Shown here: positions 50,523 through 59,317 of the stretch, in pieces
Numbering within the stretch: the stretch's first letter is position 1
Layout: each line of letters opens with the position of its first letter
From: Streptomyces sp. ERV7
Lineage (GTDB): Bacteria; Actinomycetota; Actinomycetes; Streptomycetales; Streptomycetaceae
Direction of reading: 5' to 3'
Length of the DNA stretch: 64,000 nucleotides
Assembly (NCBI RefSeq): GCF_001653515.1
Contig: NZ_LYOY01000029.1
Coordinates: forward strand, 124,001 to 188,000
Program-made: the position numbers and the translations under genes
The notes under the pieces: generated by a model
Told to the model about the DNA's origin: nothing
The model's database searches: none
Seen by the model: the letters and a program-made list of their open reading frames with translations, nothing else

Positions 50523-51779
50523 CTAGCCGAAGAAGTTCCGTACGTGCTCCAGACCGTCCACCAGGGCGTCGACCTCGGCAGGCGTGGAGTACAGGTAGAA
50601 AGACGCTCGCGTGGTCGCGGGAATTCCGTAGCGCAGGCAGACCGGGCGCGCGCAGTGGTGGCCGACCCGGACCGCGATGCCCTGCTCGTCGAGGACCTGG
50701 CCCACGTCGTGCGGGTGGATGTCGCCGAGCGTGAAGGAGATCGCGGCGCCCCGGTCCTCGGCCGTGGTCGGGCCGATGATCCGCAGGTCGGGGACTTCGA
50801 GCAGACGCTTGACCGCGTACTCGGTGATCGCGTGCTCATGCGCGGCGATCTTGTCCATGCCGATCGAGGAGAGGTAGTCCACGGCCGCGCCCAGGCCCAC
50901 GGCCTGCGCGATCGGGGGCGTGCCCGCCTCGAACTTGTGCGGCGCCGGCGCGTACGTCGACGAGTGCATCGAGACCGTCTCGATCATCTCGCCGCCGCCG
51001 AGGAAGGGGGGAAGGTCCTCCAGCAGCTCCTGGCGGCCCCACAGGACGCCGATGCCGGTCGGGCCGCACATCTTGTGGCCGGTGAAGGCCACGAAGTCGG
51101 CCTGGAGGGCCTGGACGTCCAGCGGCATGTGCGGCGCGGCCTGCGAGGCGTCGATGCAGAGCAGCGCGCCGACCTCCTGGGCGCGGCGGACGATCGCCTC
51201 GACCGGGTTGACCGTGCCCAGCAGGTTGGAGACCAGCGTGAAGGAGACGATCTTCGTCTTCTCGGTGATGATCTCGTCGATGTTGGAGAGGTCGAGACGG
51301 CCGTCGTCGGTGAGGCCGAACCACTTCAGCTTCGCGCCGGTGCGCTGCGCGAGCAGCTGCCACGGCACGATGTTGGAGTGGTGCTCCATCTCCGTGATGA
51401 CTATCTCGGTCTCGTGGTCCACCCGGTAGGGCTCGTCGGCCCAGCCCAGCATGTTGGCGACCAGGTTGAGCGACTCCGAGGCGTTCTTGGTGAAGATCAC
51501 CTCGTCGCGGCTGGGCGCGTTGATGAACGCGGCGACCTTGTCGCGCGCACCCTCGTACAGCGCCGTGGCCTCCTCGGCCACCGTGTACACACCACGGTGG
51601 ACGTTGGCGTTGTGCCGCTCGTAGTACTCGTTGAGGGCGTCGAGCACCTGGCGCGGCTTCTGCGAAGTCGCCGCGCTGTCGAGGTACACGATCTTCTTCC
51701 CGTCGTGGACCACACGGTCCAGCAAGGGGAAGTCCTTACGGATCGCCTCGGTGTCGAGGAGGCCCGGCAGCTGTGTCAC
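50523..51779 (-). CDS. sufS: Cysteine desulfurase SufS
   Basis: 418 residues, a group II PLP-dependent cysteine desulfurase. Lys236 in AFTGHKMCGPTG forms the Schiff base; Cys376 in VGHHCARPVCLRYG is the persulfide-bearing active-site Cys; MEHHSNIVPW supplies the His stacking on PLP. The start is GTG 51779, overlapping the sufC stop by four bases. It mobilises sulfur from cysteine for SufU and SufBCD. Confidence 0.92.
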   Translation of the reverse strand: MTQLPGLLDTEAIRKDFPLLDRVVHDGKKIVYLDSAATSQKPRQVLDALNEYYERHNANVHRGVYTVAEEATALYEGARDKVAAFINAPSRDEVIFTKNASESLNLVANMLGWADEPYRVDHETEIVITEMEHHSNIVPWQLLAQRTGAKLKWFGLTDDGRLDLSNIDEIITEKTKIVSFTLVSNLLGTVNPVEAIVRRAQEVGALLCIDASQAAPHMPLDVQALQADFVAFTGHKMCGPTGIGVLWGRQELLEDLPPFLGGGEMIETVSMHSSTYAPAPHKFEAGTPPIAQAVGLGAAVDYLSSIGMDKIAAHEHAITEYAVKRLLEVPDLRIIGPTTAEDRGAAISFTLGDIHPHDVGQVLDEQGIAVRVGHHCARPVCLRYGIPATTRASFYLYSTPAEVDALVDGLEHVRNFFG

Positions 51780-52540
51780 TCGGATGCGCCACCCTTCGTG
51801 TAAGCCTCGTAGCCCTCGTTCTCCAGCTTGTCGGCGAGCTCGGCGCCGCCGGACTCGGCGATGCGGCCGTTCGCGAACACGTGCACGAAGTCGGGCTTGA
51901 TGTAGCGCAGGATGCGCGTGTAGTGCGTGATCAGCAGCGTGCCGACCTCGCCGGACTCGCGGACGCGGTTGACGCCCTCGGAGACGACGCGGAGCGCGTC
52001 GACGTCCAGACCCGAGTCGGTCTCGTCGAGGATCGCGATCTTCGGCTTGAGGAGCTCCAGCTGGAGGATCTCGTGGCGCTTCTTCTCACCGCCGGAGAAG
52101 CCCTCGTTGACGTTGCGCTCGGCGAAGGCCGGGTCCATCTGGAGCTGCTCCATCGCGGACTTGACCTCCTTCACCCAGGTGCGCAGCTTGGGGGCCTCGC
52201 CGCGCACGGCGGTGGCGGAGGTGCGCAGGAAGTTGGAGACCGAGACGCCGGGGACCTCGACCGGGTACTGCATGGCGAGGAAGACGCCGGCGCGGGCGCG
52301 CTCGTCGACGGACATCTCCAGGACGTCCTCGCCGTCCAGGGTGACCGTACCGCCGGTGATCGTGTACTTGGGGTGACCCGCGAGCGAGTACGCGAGGGTG
52401 GACTTGCCGGAGCCGTTGGGGCCCATGATGGCGTGGGTCTCGCCCTGCTTCACGGTCAGGTCGACGCCCTTGAGGATCTCCCGGGGGCCGTTCTCGGCTT
52501 CCACGGAGACGTGCAGGTCGCGGATTTCAAGCGTTGCCAT
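51776..52540 (-). CDS. sufC: SufC ATPase of the Fe-S assembly complex
   Basis: 254 residues, an ABC-type ATPase without membrane partner. Walker A GPNGSGKST at 40-48, Q-loop in FLAMQYPVEVPGVSV, signature GFSGGEKKRHEIL, Walker B and D-loop in IAILDETDSGLDVD, and H-motif LLITHYTRIL. SufC drives conformational change of the SufB2C2 or SufBC2D scaffold on which Fe-S clusters are built. It sits six bases after the Rieske gene and overlaps sufS. Confidence 0.93.
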   Translation of the reverse strand: MATLEIRDLHVSVEAENGPREILKGVDLTVKQGETHAIMGPNGSGKSTLAYSLAGHPKYTITGGTVTLDGEDVLEMSVDERARAGVFLAMQYPVEVPGVSVSNFLRTSATAVRGEAPKLRTWVKEVKSAMEQLQMDPAFAERNVNEGFSGGEKKRHEILQLELLKPKIAILDETDSGLDVDALRVVSEGVNRVRESGEVGTLLITHYTRILRYIKPDFVHVFANGRIAESGGAELADKLENEGYEAYTKGGASE

Positions 52541-52546
52541 GGGGAC

Positions 52547-52867
52547 TTAGTTCTCCTGGGATACGGAGACGAGCACATCGTCCCCTTCGATCTTTACGGG
52601 GTAAACGGGCACGGGTCGCGTCGCGGGAAGGCCGGACGGCTTGCCGGTGCGGAGGTCGAAGGTCGAGCCGTGCAGCCAGCACTCGATCTGGCAGTCCTCC
52701 ACCTCGCCCTCCGACAGCGAGACGTTCGCGTGCGAGCAGATGTCGTGGATCGCGAACACCTCGCCCGCCGTGCGGACGACCGACACCGGCGTGCCGTCGA
52801 GTTCCACCCGCTTCGGGGTGTCCTCCTCCAGCTCGCTCAGTGCGCAGACGCGGACGAAGGCGGTCAT
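52547..52867 (-). CDS. Rieske [2Fe-2S] ferredoxin of the SUF operon
   Basis: 106 residues, a single Rieske domain with cluster ligands Cys44/His46 (ICSHANVSL) and Cys63/His66 (IECWLHGSTF). Resembles the small subunit of non-heme dioxygenases, but a Rieske protein in this position between sufD and sufC is standard in actinobacterial SUF operons. A role as electron donor or cluster intermediate during assembly is inferred. The ATG overlaps the sufD stop. Confidence 0.9.
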   Translation of the reverse strand: MTAFVRVCALSELEEDTPKRVELDGTPVSVVRTAGEVFAIHDICSHANVSLSEGEVEDCQIECWLHGSTFDLRTGKPSGLPATRPVPVYPVKIEGDDVLVSVSQEN

Positions 52868-54048
52868 CAGACGGACGCCTCCAGCTCCGCCTCGATCTTG
52901 GCGAGCAGGCGCTCCTCGACATCGGCGACGCCGACCTGCTGGACCAGCTCGGCGAAGAAGCCGCGGACCACCAGACGGCGGGCCTCGGCCGCGGGGATGC
53001 CGCGCGCCATCAGGTAGAACAGCTGCTCGTCGTCGAAGCGGCCGGTGGCCGAGGCGTGACCGGCGCCGGCGATCTCGCCGGTCTCGATCTCCAGGTTCGG
53101 CACGGAGTCGACGCGGGCGCCGTCCGTGAGGACCAGGTTGCGGTTCATCTCGTAGGTGTCGGTGCCCTCGGCGCTGGCCTGGATGAGGACGTCACCGATC
53201 CACACGGCGTGCGCGTCGTCGCCCTGCAGGGCGCCCTTGTACACGGCGTTGGACTTGCAGTGCGGCGTGTTGTGGTCGACGAAGAGCCGGTGCTCCTGGT
53301 GCTGGCCCTTGTCGGTGAAGTACAGGCCGAAGAGCTCGGCCTCGCCGCCGGTGCCCGCGTAGGAGACCCGCGGGTGCAGCCGGACCAGGTCGCCGCCGAA
53401 GGTGACGACGACGGACTTGAAGGAGGCGTCCCGGCCGACCAGCGTGTTGTGCTGGGCGACGTGGACGGCCTTGGCGTCCCAGTCCTGGACGGAGACGACG
53501 GTCAGCTTGGCGCCGTCACCGAGGACGAAGTCCACGTTGGCGGCGAGCACCGCGTCACCGGTGTGGTCGATGACCACGACGGCCTCGGCGAACGCGCCGA
53601 GCTCGACGACCTGGTGCGCGAAGACGGTGCCGCCCTCGCCGTGCACGGCGATGCGGATCGGCTCGCTGAGGACCGCCTCCTTGGGAACGGTCACGACCGA
53701 GGCCTTCTCGAACGCCGAGTAGGCCTGGGCGGCGATCCGGTCCACCGGCGTGCCGGCCCGGCCGAGCCGGGCGTCGTCGCGGCCGACGGTCTCGACGGTG
53801 ACGCCCTCGGGGGCGTTCACCTCGACGCGCAGCCCGTCGCCGGTCGCGACGGCGGTGCCGTCGTGCAGCCCGCGCAGCCGCTCCAGCGGCGTGAACCGCC
53901 ACTCCTCCTCGCGGCCGTGCGGCACCGGGAAGTCCGCCACGTCGAAGGACGGGGGCGCGCTCATGCGCGTGGCGACGGTCGACTCGGCGGCCACCGCGAT
54001 CGAACCCGCGGTGGTGGAGCCCGCGGGAATGTTCTGAGCCTCAGCCAT
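52867..54048 (-). CDS. sufD: SufD scaffold subunit
   Basis: 393 residues. N-terminal helical part with FPVPHGREEEWRFTPLERLRGL, then the right-handed beta-helix core with HNTLVGRDASFKSVVVTFGG, FVDHNTPHCKSNAVYKGALQGD (His and Cys positions used at the SufB-SufD interface) and QTNRNLVL-like MNRNLVLTDGARVDSVPNLEI; it ends with RFDDEQLFYLMARGIPAAEARRLV. It pairs with SufB and SufC to hold the nascent cluster. It is separated from sufB by 63 bases. Confidence 0.92.
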   Translation of the reverse strand: MAEAQNIPAGSTTAGSIAVAAESTVATRMSAPPSFDVADFPVPHGREEEWRFTPLERLRGLHDGTAVATGDGLRVEVNAPEGVTVETVGRDDARLGRAGTPVDRIAAQAYSAFEKASVVTVPKEAVLSEPIRIAVHGEGGTVFAHQVVELGAFAEAVVVIDHTGDAVLAANVDFVLGDGAKLTVVSVQDWDAKAVHVAQHNTLVGRDASFKSVVVTFGGDLVRLHPRVSYAGTGGEAELFGLYFTDKGQHQEHRLFVDHNTPHCKSNAVYKGALQGDDAHAVWIGDVLIQASAEGTDTYEMNRNLVLTDGARVDSVPNLEIETGEIAGAGHASATGRFDDEQLFYLMARGIPAAEARRLVVRGFFAELVQQVGVADVEERLLAKIEAELEASV

Positions 54049-54111
54049 GGCTGTCGTAGTGCTCTCTTCCTAGATCAGTCTGCGTTCGCTGCTGCGGGGA
54101 CGGTGGCCGTA

Positions 54112-55533
54112 CTAGCCGACCGAGCCCTCCATCTGCAGCTCGATCAGCCGGTTGAGCTCCAGGGCGTACTCCATGGGCAGCTCCTTGGCGATCGGCTCGA
54201 CGAAGCCGCGCACGATCATCGCCATCGCCTCGAACTCGGTCAGACCGCGGCTCATCAGGTAGAAGAGCTGGTCCTCGGAGACCTTGGAGACGGTCGCCTC
54301 GTGGCCCATGGACACGTCGTCCTCGCGGACGTCGACGTACGGGTAGGTGTCGGAGCGGGAGATCGTGTCGACGAGCAGCGCGTCGCACAGCACGTTCGAC
54401 TTCGATCCGGCCGCGCCCTCGCCGATCTCGACCAGACCGCGGTACGAGGTGCGGCCGCCGCCACGCGCCACCGACTTGGAGACGATGTTGGAGGACGTGT
54501 TCGGCGCCATGTGGACCATCTTGGATCCGGCGTCCTGGTGCTGGCCCTCGCCCGCGAAGGCGATGGACAGGGTCTCGCCCTTGGCGTGCTCGCCCATCAG
54601 GTAGACGGCCGGGTACTTCATGGTGACCTTGGAACCGATGTTGCCGTCGATCCACTCCATGGTCGCGCCCTCGTACGCCACGGCGCGCTTGGTGACCAGG
54701 TTGTAGACGTTGTTCGACCAGTTCTGGATCGTCGTGTAGCGGCAGCGGCCGCCCTTCTTGACGATGATCTCCACGACGGCGCTGTGCAGCGAGTCCGAGG
54801 AGTAGATCGGGGCGGTGCAGCCCTCGACGTAGTGGACGTACGCGTCCTCGTCGACGATGATCAGCGTCCGCTCGAACTGGCCCATGTTCTCCGTGTTGAT
54901 ACGGAAGTAGGCCTGGAGCGGGATGTCGACGTGGACACCCTTCGGGACGTAGATGAACGATCCGCCCGACCACACCGCGGTGTTCAGCGACGCGAACTTG
55001 TTGTCGCCGACCGGGATGACGGTGCCGAAGTACTCCTGGAAGAGCTCCGGGTGCTCCTTCAGCGCGGTGTCGGTGTCGAGGAAGATGACGCCCTGCTCCT
55101 CCAGGTCCTCACGGATCTGGTGGTAGACGACCTCGGACTCGTACTGGGCCGCGACACCGGCGACGAGGCGCTGCTTCTCCGCCTCGGGGATGCCGAGCTT
55201 GTCGTACGTGTTCTTGATGTCCTCCGGCAGGTCCTCCCAGGAAGCGGCCTGCTTCTCGGTGGAGCGCACGAAGTACTTGATGTTGTCGAAGTCGATGCCC
55301 GAGAGGTCGGAGCCCCAGTTCGGCATGGGCTTCTTGCCGAAGAGCCGCAGGCCCTTGAGGCGCAGCTTCAGCATCCACTCGGGCTCGTTCTTCTTGCCCG
55401 AGATGTCGCGGACGACGTCCTCGGAGAGCCCGCGCTTGGCGGCGGCGCCCGCCGCGTCGGAGTCGGCCCAGCCGTACTCGTAGTTGCCCAGACCCTCGAG
55501 TTCGGGGTGGGCAGTCTCCGTGGGGAGAGTCAT
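54112..55533 (-). CDS. sufB: SufB scaffold subunit
   Basis: 473 residues. It starts [22 protein letters not shown] at ATG 55533 with GGGAGGAA upstream. Core features: [67 protein letters not shown] with the persulfide-accepting Cys, [15 protein letters not shown] and [17 protein letters not shown]. It is the main scaffold where the Fe-S cluster forms. There is no intein, which mycobacterial SufB proteins often carry. The ATG overlaps the sufR stop by four bases. Confidence 0.93.
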   Translation of the reverse strand: MTLPTETAHPELEGLGNYEYGWADSDAAGAAAKRGLSEDVVRDISGKKNEPEWMLKLRLKGLRLFGKKPMPNWGSDLSGIDFDNIKYFVRSTEKQAASWEDLPEDIKNTYDKLGIPEAEKQRLVAGVAAQYESEVVYHQIREDLEEQGVIFLDTDTALKEHPELFQEYFGTVIPVGDNKFASLNTAVWSGGSFIYVPKGVHVDIPLQAYFRINTENMGQFERTLIIVDEDAYVHYVEGCTAPIYSSDSLHSAVVEIIVKKGGRCRYTTIQNWSNNVYNLVTKRAVAYEGATMEWIDGNIGSKVTMKYPAVYLMGEHAKGETLSIAFAGEGQHQDAGSKMVHMAPNTSSNIVSKSVARGGGRTSYRGLVEIGEGAAGSKSNVLCDALLVDTISRSDTYPYVDVREDDVSMGHEATVSKVSEDQLFYLMSRGLTEFEAMAMIVRGFVEPIAKELPMEYALELNRLIELQMEGSVG

Positions 55534-56285
55534 GCGGGGTTCCTCCCGGCCGTGCTTGTGGATGCTGATTCGGTGTCGTGCGGGGGCTGCGGTGCGCTGT
55601 GCGGGATGAACGTCGTGCACACCCCGTCGCCATGGGCGATGGTGGCCAGACGCTGCACATGGGTCCCGAGGAGGCGGGAGAAGAACTCCGTCTCCGCCTC
55701 GCACAGCTGTGGGAACTGCTCGGCGGCGTGGGCGACCGGGCAGTGGTGCTGGCAGAGCTGCTCGCCCCGTCCGGGGAGGGGCGCACTGCGCGCCGTAGCA
55801 GCGTACCCGTCGGCGGTCAAGGCCTTGGCCAGGGCCTCGGTGCGCTCCTCGGGGGGCGCTGCCTCGATCGCCTCGCGGTAGCCCTCGGCCTGGGCCTCGA
55901 TCCGTGCCCGGGCGAAGGCGACGACGGCTTCCTCGCCTGCCGGGCCGCCGCCCGCGGACTTCTCGATCCAGCGGAGCGCGTCCACGGCCAGCTTGTCGTA
56001 CGACTGGTCGAAGGCGTCCCGCCCGCAGTCCGTGAGGGCGAAGACCTTGGCGGGCCTGCCGCGGGTCCGTGCCCCGTACACCCGCTGTTCGCGGGGGGAC
56101 ACGACCTCGTCGGCCACCAGTGCGTCGAGGTGGCGGCGGACGGCGGCCTGGGTGAGGCCGAGGCGCTTCGCGAGGTCCGCGACGGTGGAGGGCCCATGGT
56201 CCAGGATGGAGCGCGCGACCCGGTTGCGGGTGGACCGCTCACCGGTCGCGAGTTCCTCCTGCGGAGCCTCGCCGACGTTTTTCAC
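55530..56285 (-). CDS. sufR: SufR Fe-S-sensing repressor of the SUF operon
   Basis: 251 residues. An N-terminal winged helix ([55 protein letters not shown]) leads to a helical domain with cluster-binding Cys178, Cys182 and Cys195 ([23 protein letters not shown]), the SufR pattern. The holo form represses the operon and the apo form releases it when Fe-S demand is high. GTG 56285 is chosen as start; an upstream TTG at 56321 overlaps the promoter. No ribosome-binding site precedes the GTG, so the mRNA is probably leaderless. It is the first gene of the operon. Confidence 0.9.
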   Translation of the reverse strand: MKNVGEAPQEELATGERSTRNRVARSILDHGPSTVADLAKRLGLTQAAVRRHLDALVADEVVSPREQRVYGARTRGRPAKVFALTDCGRDAFDQSYDKLAVDALRWIEKSAGGGPAGEEAVVAFARARIEAQAEGYREAIEAAPPEERTEALAKALTADGYAATARSAPLPGRGEQLCQHHCPVAHAAEQFPQLCEAETEFFSRLLGTHVQRLATIAHGDGVCTTFIPHSAPQPPHDTESASTSTAGRNPA

Positions 56286-56321
56286 AACACCATTGTTGCG
56301 TAATTCCTCAGAGCCTGACAA
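56285..56321 (-). promoter_or_regulatory. sufR promoter and operator
   Basis: On the minus strand TTGTCA (56321-56316) is a good -35. The inverted repeat CAACA (56285-56289) / TGTTG (56294-56298), with a four-base spacer, covers the -10 position and the GTG start. The layout fits autorepression of a leaderless transcript by SufR. Confidence 0.55.
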
Positions 56322-56589
56322 GCCACGTCTCGATCATCGAGCGGTGCGGTGCATCACTTAGGCATACCTAAGCTGACCTGCGGAAACGATCTTTGATCGA
56401 TCAAATGGGGCAGACCTGAAATAGACCCCGCCAACCCCCTTGACCTCGCCATATGGCCGGGACGCAGTCCTTTTCGGCTACCCCGGGGCGATCACTTTCG
56501 GCCGGGTCCGCAGAGGGGCTCGACCGGGCCCCCGATGGCCGGAAAACGAAGGTCGCGCACCCGCGCGTCCGTGCCCCCGTACGACCATC
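56322..56589. other. Intergenic between sufR and the DUF11 gene
   Basis: About 270 bases without a convincing gene. The start is AT-rich, with a short CATACCTAAG-like direct element near 56362 that could be the edge of an iron-box-type site, but it is incomplete. The plus-strand open frame from 56440 before ATG 56590 is Arg/Pro-rich and not protein-like. Confidence 0.4.
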
Positions 56590-57111
56590 ATGAGCAGCCC
56601 CTCCGCCACCGTCGGCTCAGCGGGCGGCGGCGGAGGCAGCGGGTACGGTCCGGCCGACACGGCCTTCCACACCGGCGTGCGCGCGGGCGACGGCTCGCTG
56701 ACCATCACCTACGCCCCGGCCGCCACGGACATCGATGTGCGTGTCACGGCCCAGCCGCGTGTGGGCATCCTGGTGCCCTACCTCCGCTACACACTGACGG
56801 CCAACAACGCCGGACCGCACGCCGCCACCTCGGCCACGATCACCGCGTCGCTGCCCCGGGGTACGAGCGCGACCGGCCTGTCTGCCGGATGCACCACCAG
56901 TGCGGGGACCGTCACCTGTACCTACGAGGCCATCGCAAGCGGTGCCCGCGCGACCAAGTCCTTCGACATCCCCCTGCATCTGCTCTCACTGGGCCGCGTG
57001 TCGGTGACCGGCACACGTACCGCGTCAACTCCGATTGACCCCAACGCCAGCAACGACACCTCCACGGCCAACTGCACCGTGATCTCCATCCTCCTGGCCA
57101 CCTGCTCCTGA
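56590..57111 (+). CDS. DUF11-domain secreted-type protein, probably 5'-truncated
   Basis: 173 residues from ATG 56590. The first 45 residues are Gly-rich (VGSAGGGGGSGYGPADTAFH, then RAGDGSLTITYAP), resembling the end of Gly-rich surface proteins of Streptomyces. Residues 50-160 form one DUF11/CARDB-type beta-sandwich (GILVPYLRYTLTANNAGPHA, ATSATITASLPRGTSATGL, PIDPNASNDTSTANC) with four Cys. There is no signal peptide and no ribosome-binding site, so the true beginning has probably been lost. Such modules occur in cell-surface or secreted repeat proteins. Confidence 0.5.
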   Translation: MSSPSATVGSAGGGGGSGYGPADTAFHTGVRAGDGSLTITYAPAATDIDVRVTAQPRVGILVPYLRYTLTANNAGPHAATSATITASLPRGTSATGLSAGCTTSAGTVTCTYEAIASGARATKSFDIPLHLLSLGRVSVTGTRTASTPIDPNASNDTSTANCTVISILLATCS

Positions 57112-57129
57112 CATCGCAGAGGCTGCACC

Positions 57130-57160
57130 GGGTGGGCCCGAGCGAGCGCCGGGCCCACCC
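57130..57160. terminator. First of two terminators between convergent genes
   Basis: GGGTGGGCCCG (57130-57140) and CGGGCCCACCC (57150-57160) form a perfect 11-bp stem with a 9-base loop just after the DUF11 stop. Confidence 0.8.
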
Positions 57161-57170
57161 CAAAGGCAAA

Positions 57171-57204
57171 CTCGGCGTTCCATGGCCGGGGCGGGAACGC
57201 CGAG
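57171..57204. terminator. Second of two terminators between convergent genes
   Basis: CTCGGCGTTCC (57171-57181) and GGAACGCCGAG (57194-57204) form a perfect 11-bp stem with a 12-base loop, 37 bases before the stop of the convergent MFS gene. Confidence 0.8.
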
Positions 57205-57240
57205 CTGGGCTCAGCACTGACTCAACGAGCTCGCGGAGCC

Positions 57241-58527
57241 CTACATGGCACCCGCCTGAACGGGTTCCGAGGATTCCGGGTGAGCTGGATCGTCGGCCGG
57301 GGCGGCGGCCCGCAGCGCCGCCTCGACCCGGCGGTTGCTGGTCATGGTCGACGTGACGGCGGTCATGGTGAGAAGGAGGCCGGCGGCGGTGTAGAGCGGG
57401 GTGCGTACGTCGTAGGTGGTGGCCAGCCAGCCGCCGAGGAAGGCGCCGAACGGGGCGGCGCACATGCCGAGCATGCGGGAGGTGGAGGCGACCCGGCCCA
57501 TCAGGTGGGCGGGGACGATGGCCTGCCGCAGGGAGGGGGCGAGCACCATCGTGGCGCCCATGCCCGCTCCGCAGACGGCGAGCGCGAGGCCGGCGACGTA
57601 CGGGTTCGGGGCGGCGGCAAGGCCCAGGATGGCGAGTCCCTCGACCGCGGCCGTGCAGGTCAGCGCGGTGCCGGTGCCGAGGCGTCGGCCGAGGAAGGAG
57701 GCGATGCCCGCGCCGAGCAGACCACCGGTGGCCTCCGCGGTCAGGAGCAGGCCGAAGCCGAAGGTGCCGATGCCGAGGCGATCGTGCGCGAAGAGGGCCA
57801 GTACGGTCTCCAGGGCGACGAAGGCGATGTTCCCGACCGCCGGACGCAGCGCGAGCCCCAGCAGCAACCGGTCCCGGAAGACGTACGAGGCACCGGCCCG
57901 CGCCTGGCTCAGCAGCGACTCACGGACCTGGGGTACGGGCCGGGGCGTGACGGGCAGCGACCGTACGAGCGCTGCGGAGAGCGCGAACGACACCGCGTCG
58001 GCGAGCAGCGGAAGCGACCGCCCGAGCGCGAGCAGGGCACTGCCCGCGGGCGGCCCCGCGAAGCCGGACGCGGCGGTCTGGGCTCCGCGCAGGCGGGAGT
58101 TGGCGCGCTCCAGGAGCGCGGGGTCGCGGCCGAGCAGATCCGGCAGATAGGCCGTGGCGGCCGTGTCGAAGAAGAGTCCGCCGAGGCCGAGCAGGAAGGC
58201 GACGGCCGCGAGCAGCGGAATGCTCAGCACGTCGAGCACTGCCGCTGCCGCCGGTATCGCGAGCAGTACCGCACGTGCCGCGTCCGTGACCCACATCGTG
58301 CGCCGACGGTCCCAGCGGTCCACCAGCGCACCGCCCAGCACTCCGAAGAGCAGCCACGGCAGCGTTCCGGCGGCCGTGACGACGGCGAGCGCCATCGGAT
58401 CCCGCGTCAACGTCAACGCGAGCAGAGGCAGCGCGGCATGCGACACGCCGTCACCGAGCGAGGACACCGTCTGCGCGGTCCACAGCCGTCCGAACCCGGT
58501 CGGCATCTTTCTGACGTCCGAAGTCAC
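57241..58527 (-). CDS. MFS exporter
   Basis: 428 residues, 12 membrane helices, MFS_3-type exporter related to enterobactin/macrolide efflux proteins. Features: RLWTAQTVSSLGDGVSHAALP in helix 1, motif A-like GALVDRWDRRRTMWVTDAAR, the ERANSRLRGAQTAASGFAGPPAG segment after helix 4, and GFGLLLTAEATGGLLGAGIA in the second half. It is encoded four bases overlapping the end of the ArsR-type regulator, so the two form one operon in which the regulator precedes its target. The substrate is unknown, probably a lipophilic drug or metabolite. Confidence 0.85.
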   Translation of the reverse strand: MTSDVRKMPTGFGRLWTAQTVSSLGDGVSHAALPLLALTLTRDPMALAVVTAAGTLPWLLFGVLGGALVDRWDRRRTMWVTDAARAVLLAIPAAAAVLDVLSIPLLAAVAFLLGLGGLFFDTAATAYLPDLLGRDPALLERANSRLRGAQTAASGFAGPPAGSALLALGRSLPLLADAVSFALSAALVRSLPVTPRPVPQVRESLLSQARAGASYVFRDRLLLGLALRPAVGNIAFVALETVLALFAHDRLGIGTFGFGLLLTAEATGGLLGAGIASFLGRRLGTGTALTCTAAVEGLAILGLAAAPNPYVAGLALAVCGAGMGATMVLAPSLRQAIVPAHLMGRVASTSRMLGMCAAPFGAFLGGWLATTYDVRTPLYTAAGLLLTMTAVTSTMTSNRRVEAALRAAAPADDPAHPESSEPVQAGAM

Positions 58528-59063
58528 TTGGCGTCTCCTTCGGTGTGCGCGCGCTGTGCCGGGTGGAAGAGTGCGAAAACGAGTGACGTGTCCGGCAGCG
58601 ACGGGTCGGACAGCTCCCGGTACTCGTCCGCCAGGGCCTGCAGCCGCTCCCCCAGCTCCGCGAACTGCTCATCGGTGAGCCGCAGATGCGCCATCCGTAC
58701 GTGCCGCTCGCCATCCGCCGGCGACGCCTCCAGGTCCGCCACCGCATGCCGCATCAGCACATCCGGCCCTCCCTCGCCCGGATCCGGCAGCTGGATCGAC
58801 CGCGCGGCCATGGCGTAGTACCGCTCGGTGACTCCCCGGACCTTCCGCGTCCGTACCACCTTCACCAGGCCGGCTCGCTCCAGCAGCCGTACGTGGTAGC
58901 TGGAACTCCCCTTCGCGAGGCCCACTCGCTCGGCGATCTGCGTGATCGTCGCGGGCTCGAAGCGGAGCACGGCCATGATCCGGTGGCGCGTGAGGTTGGA
59001 GACGGCGCGTAGCTGCTCGTCAGTGGTGACGTGGAACGTCTCGGGAAGATCATCGGTTGGCAT
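58524..59063 (-). CDS. ArsR-type winged-helix regulator
   Basis: 179 residues from ATG 59063. Residues 10-85 form the winged helix: TDEQLRAVSNLTRHRIMAVL, ATITQIAERVGLAKGSSSYHVRLLERAGLV and the wing RTRKVRGVTERYYAMAA. A helical C-terminal part (HLRLTDEQFAELGERLQALADEYREL) probably dimerises or binds ligand. No Cys metal site is seen, so it does not look like a metal sensor. A perfect palindrome sits directly in front of the start, indicating autoregulation of this regulator-exporter operon. Confidence 0.85.
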   Translation of the reverse strand: MPTDDLPETFHVTTDEQLRAVSNLTRHRIMAVLRFEPATITQIAERVGLAKGSSSYHVRLLERAGLVKVVRTRKVRGVTERYYAMAARSIQLPDPGEGGPDVLMRHAVADLEASPADGERHVRMAHLRLTDEQFAELGERLQALADEYRELSDPSLPDTSLVFALFHPAQRAHTEGDAK

Positions 59064-59066
59064 GTC

Positions 59067-59096
59067 CACAATGGTCAATGATTCTTGACCATTGTG
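59067..59096. promoter_or_regulatory. Perfect 12-bp-arm operator at the regulator start
   Basis: CACAATGGTCAA (59067-59078) and its exact reverse complement (59085-59096) flank a 6-base spacer. The near arm ends four bases from the ATG at 59063, leaving no room for a ribosome-binding site, so the transcript is probably leaderless or nearly so, with the operator over the core promoter. It is a strong candidate site for the ArsR-type protein. Confidence 0.75.
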
Positions 59097-59317
59097 CAAG
59101 GGGGTTTCGGAGTCGGCTTGCGTCGGCTTGCCATGACGACCCTTCAGGAGCCGGCGGGCGACGCGGACGTACTCGTCGCTGAAGCCGTTCTCCAGGAGCG
59201 AGGCCGCCGCAAGTCCCCCTGGTGGGTCCGCCATCGGCAGCACGGCCCCGTGGCTTCAGCCTTGGCGAGCTGCGAGTATGAGCACGTTCGACTCGGTCCT
59301 CGTACCTTGGAGATTTG

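Noticed and set aside
52534-55881. A very long (over 1,100 codons) plus-strand open frame
   Set aside because: It is the mirror of sufD and sufB. Its protein is low-complexity and without domains; long antisense frames are expected at this GC content.
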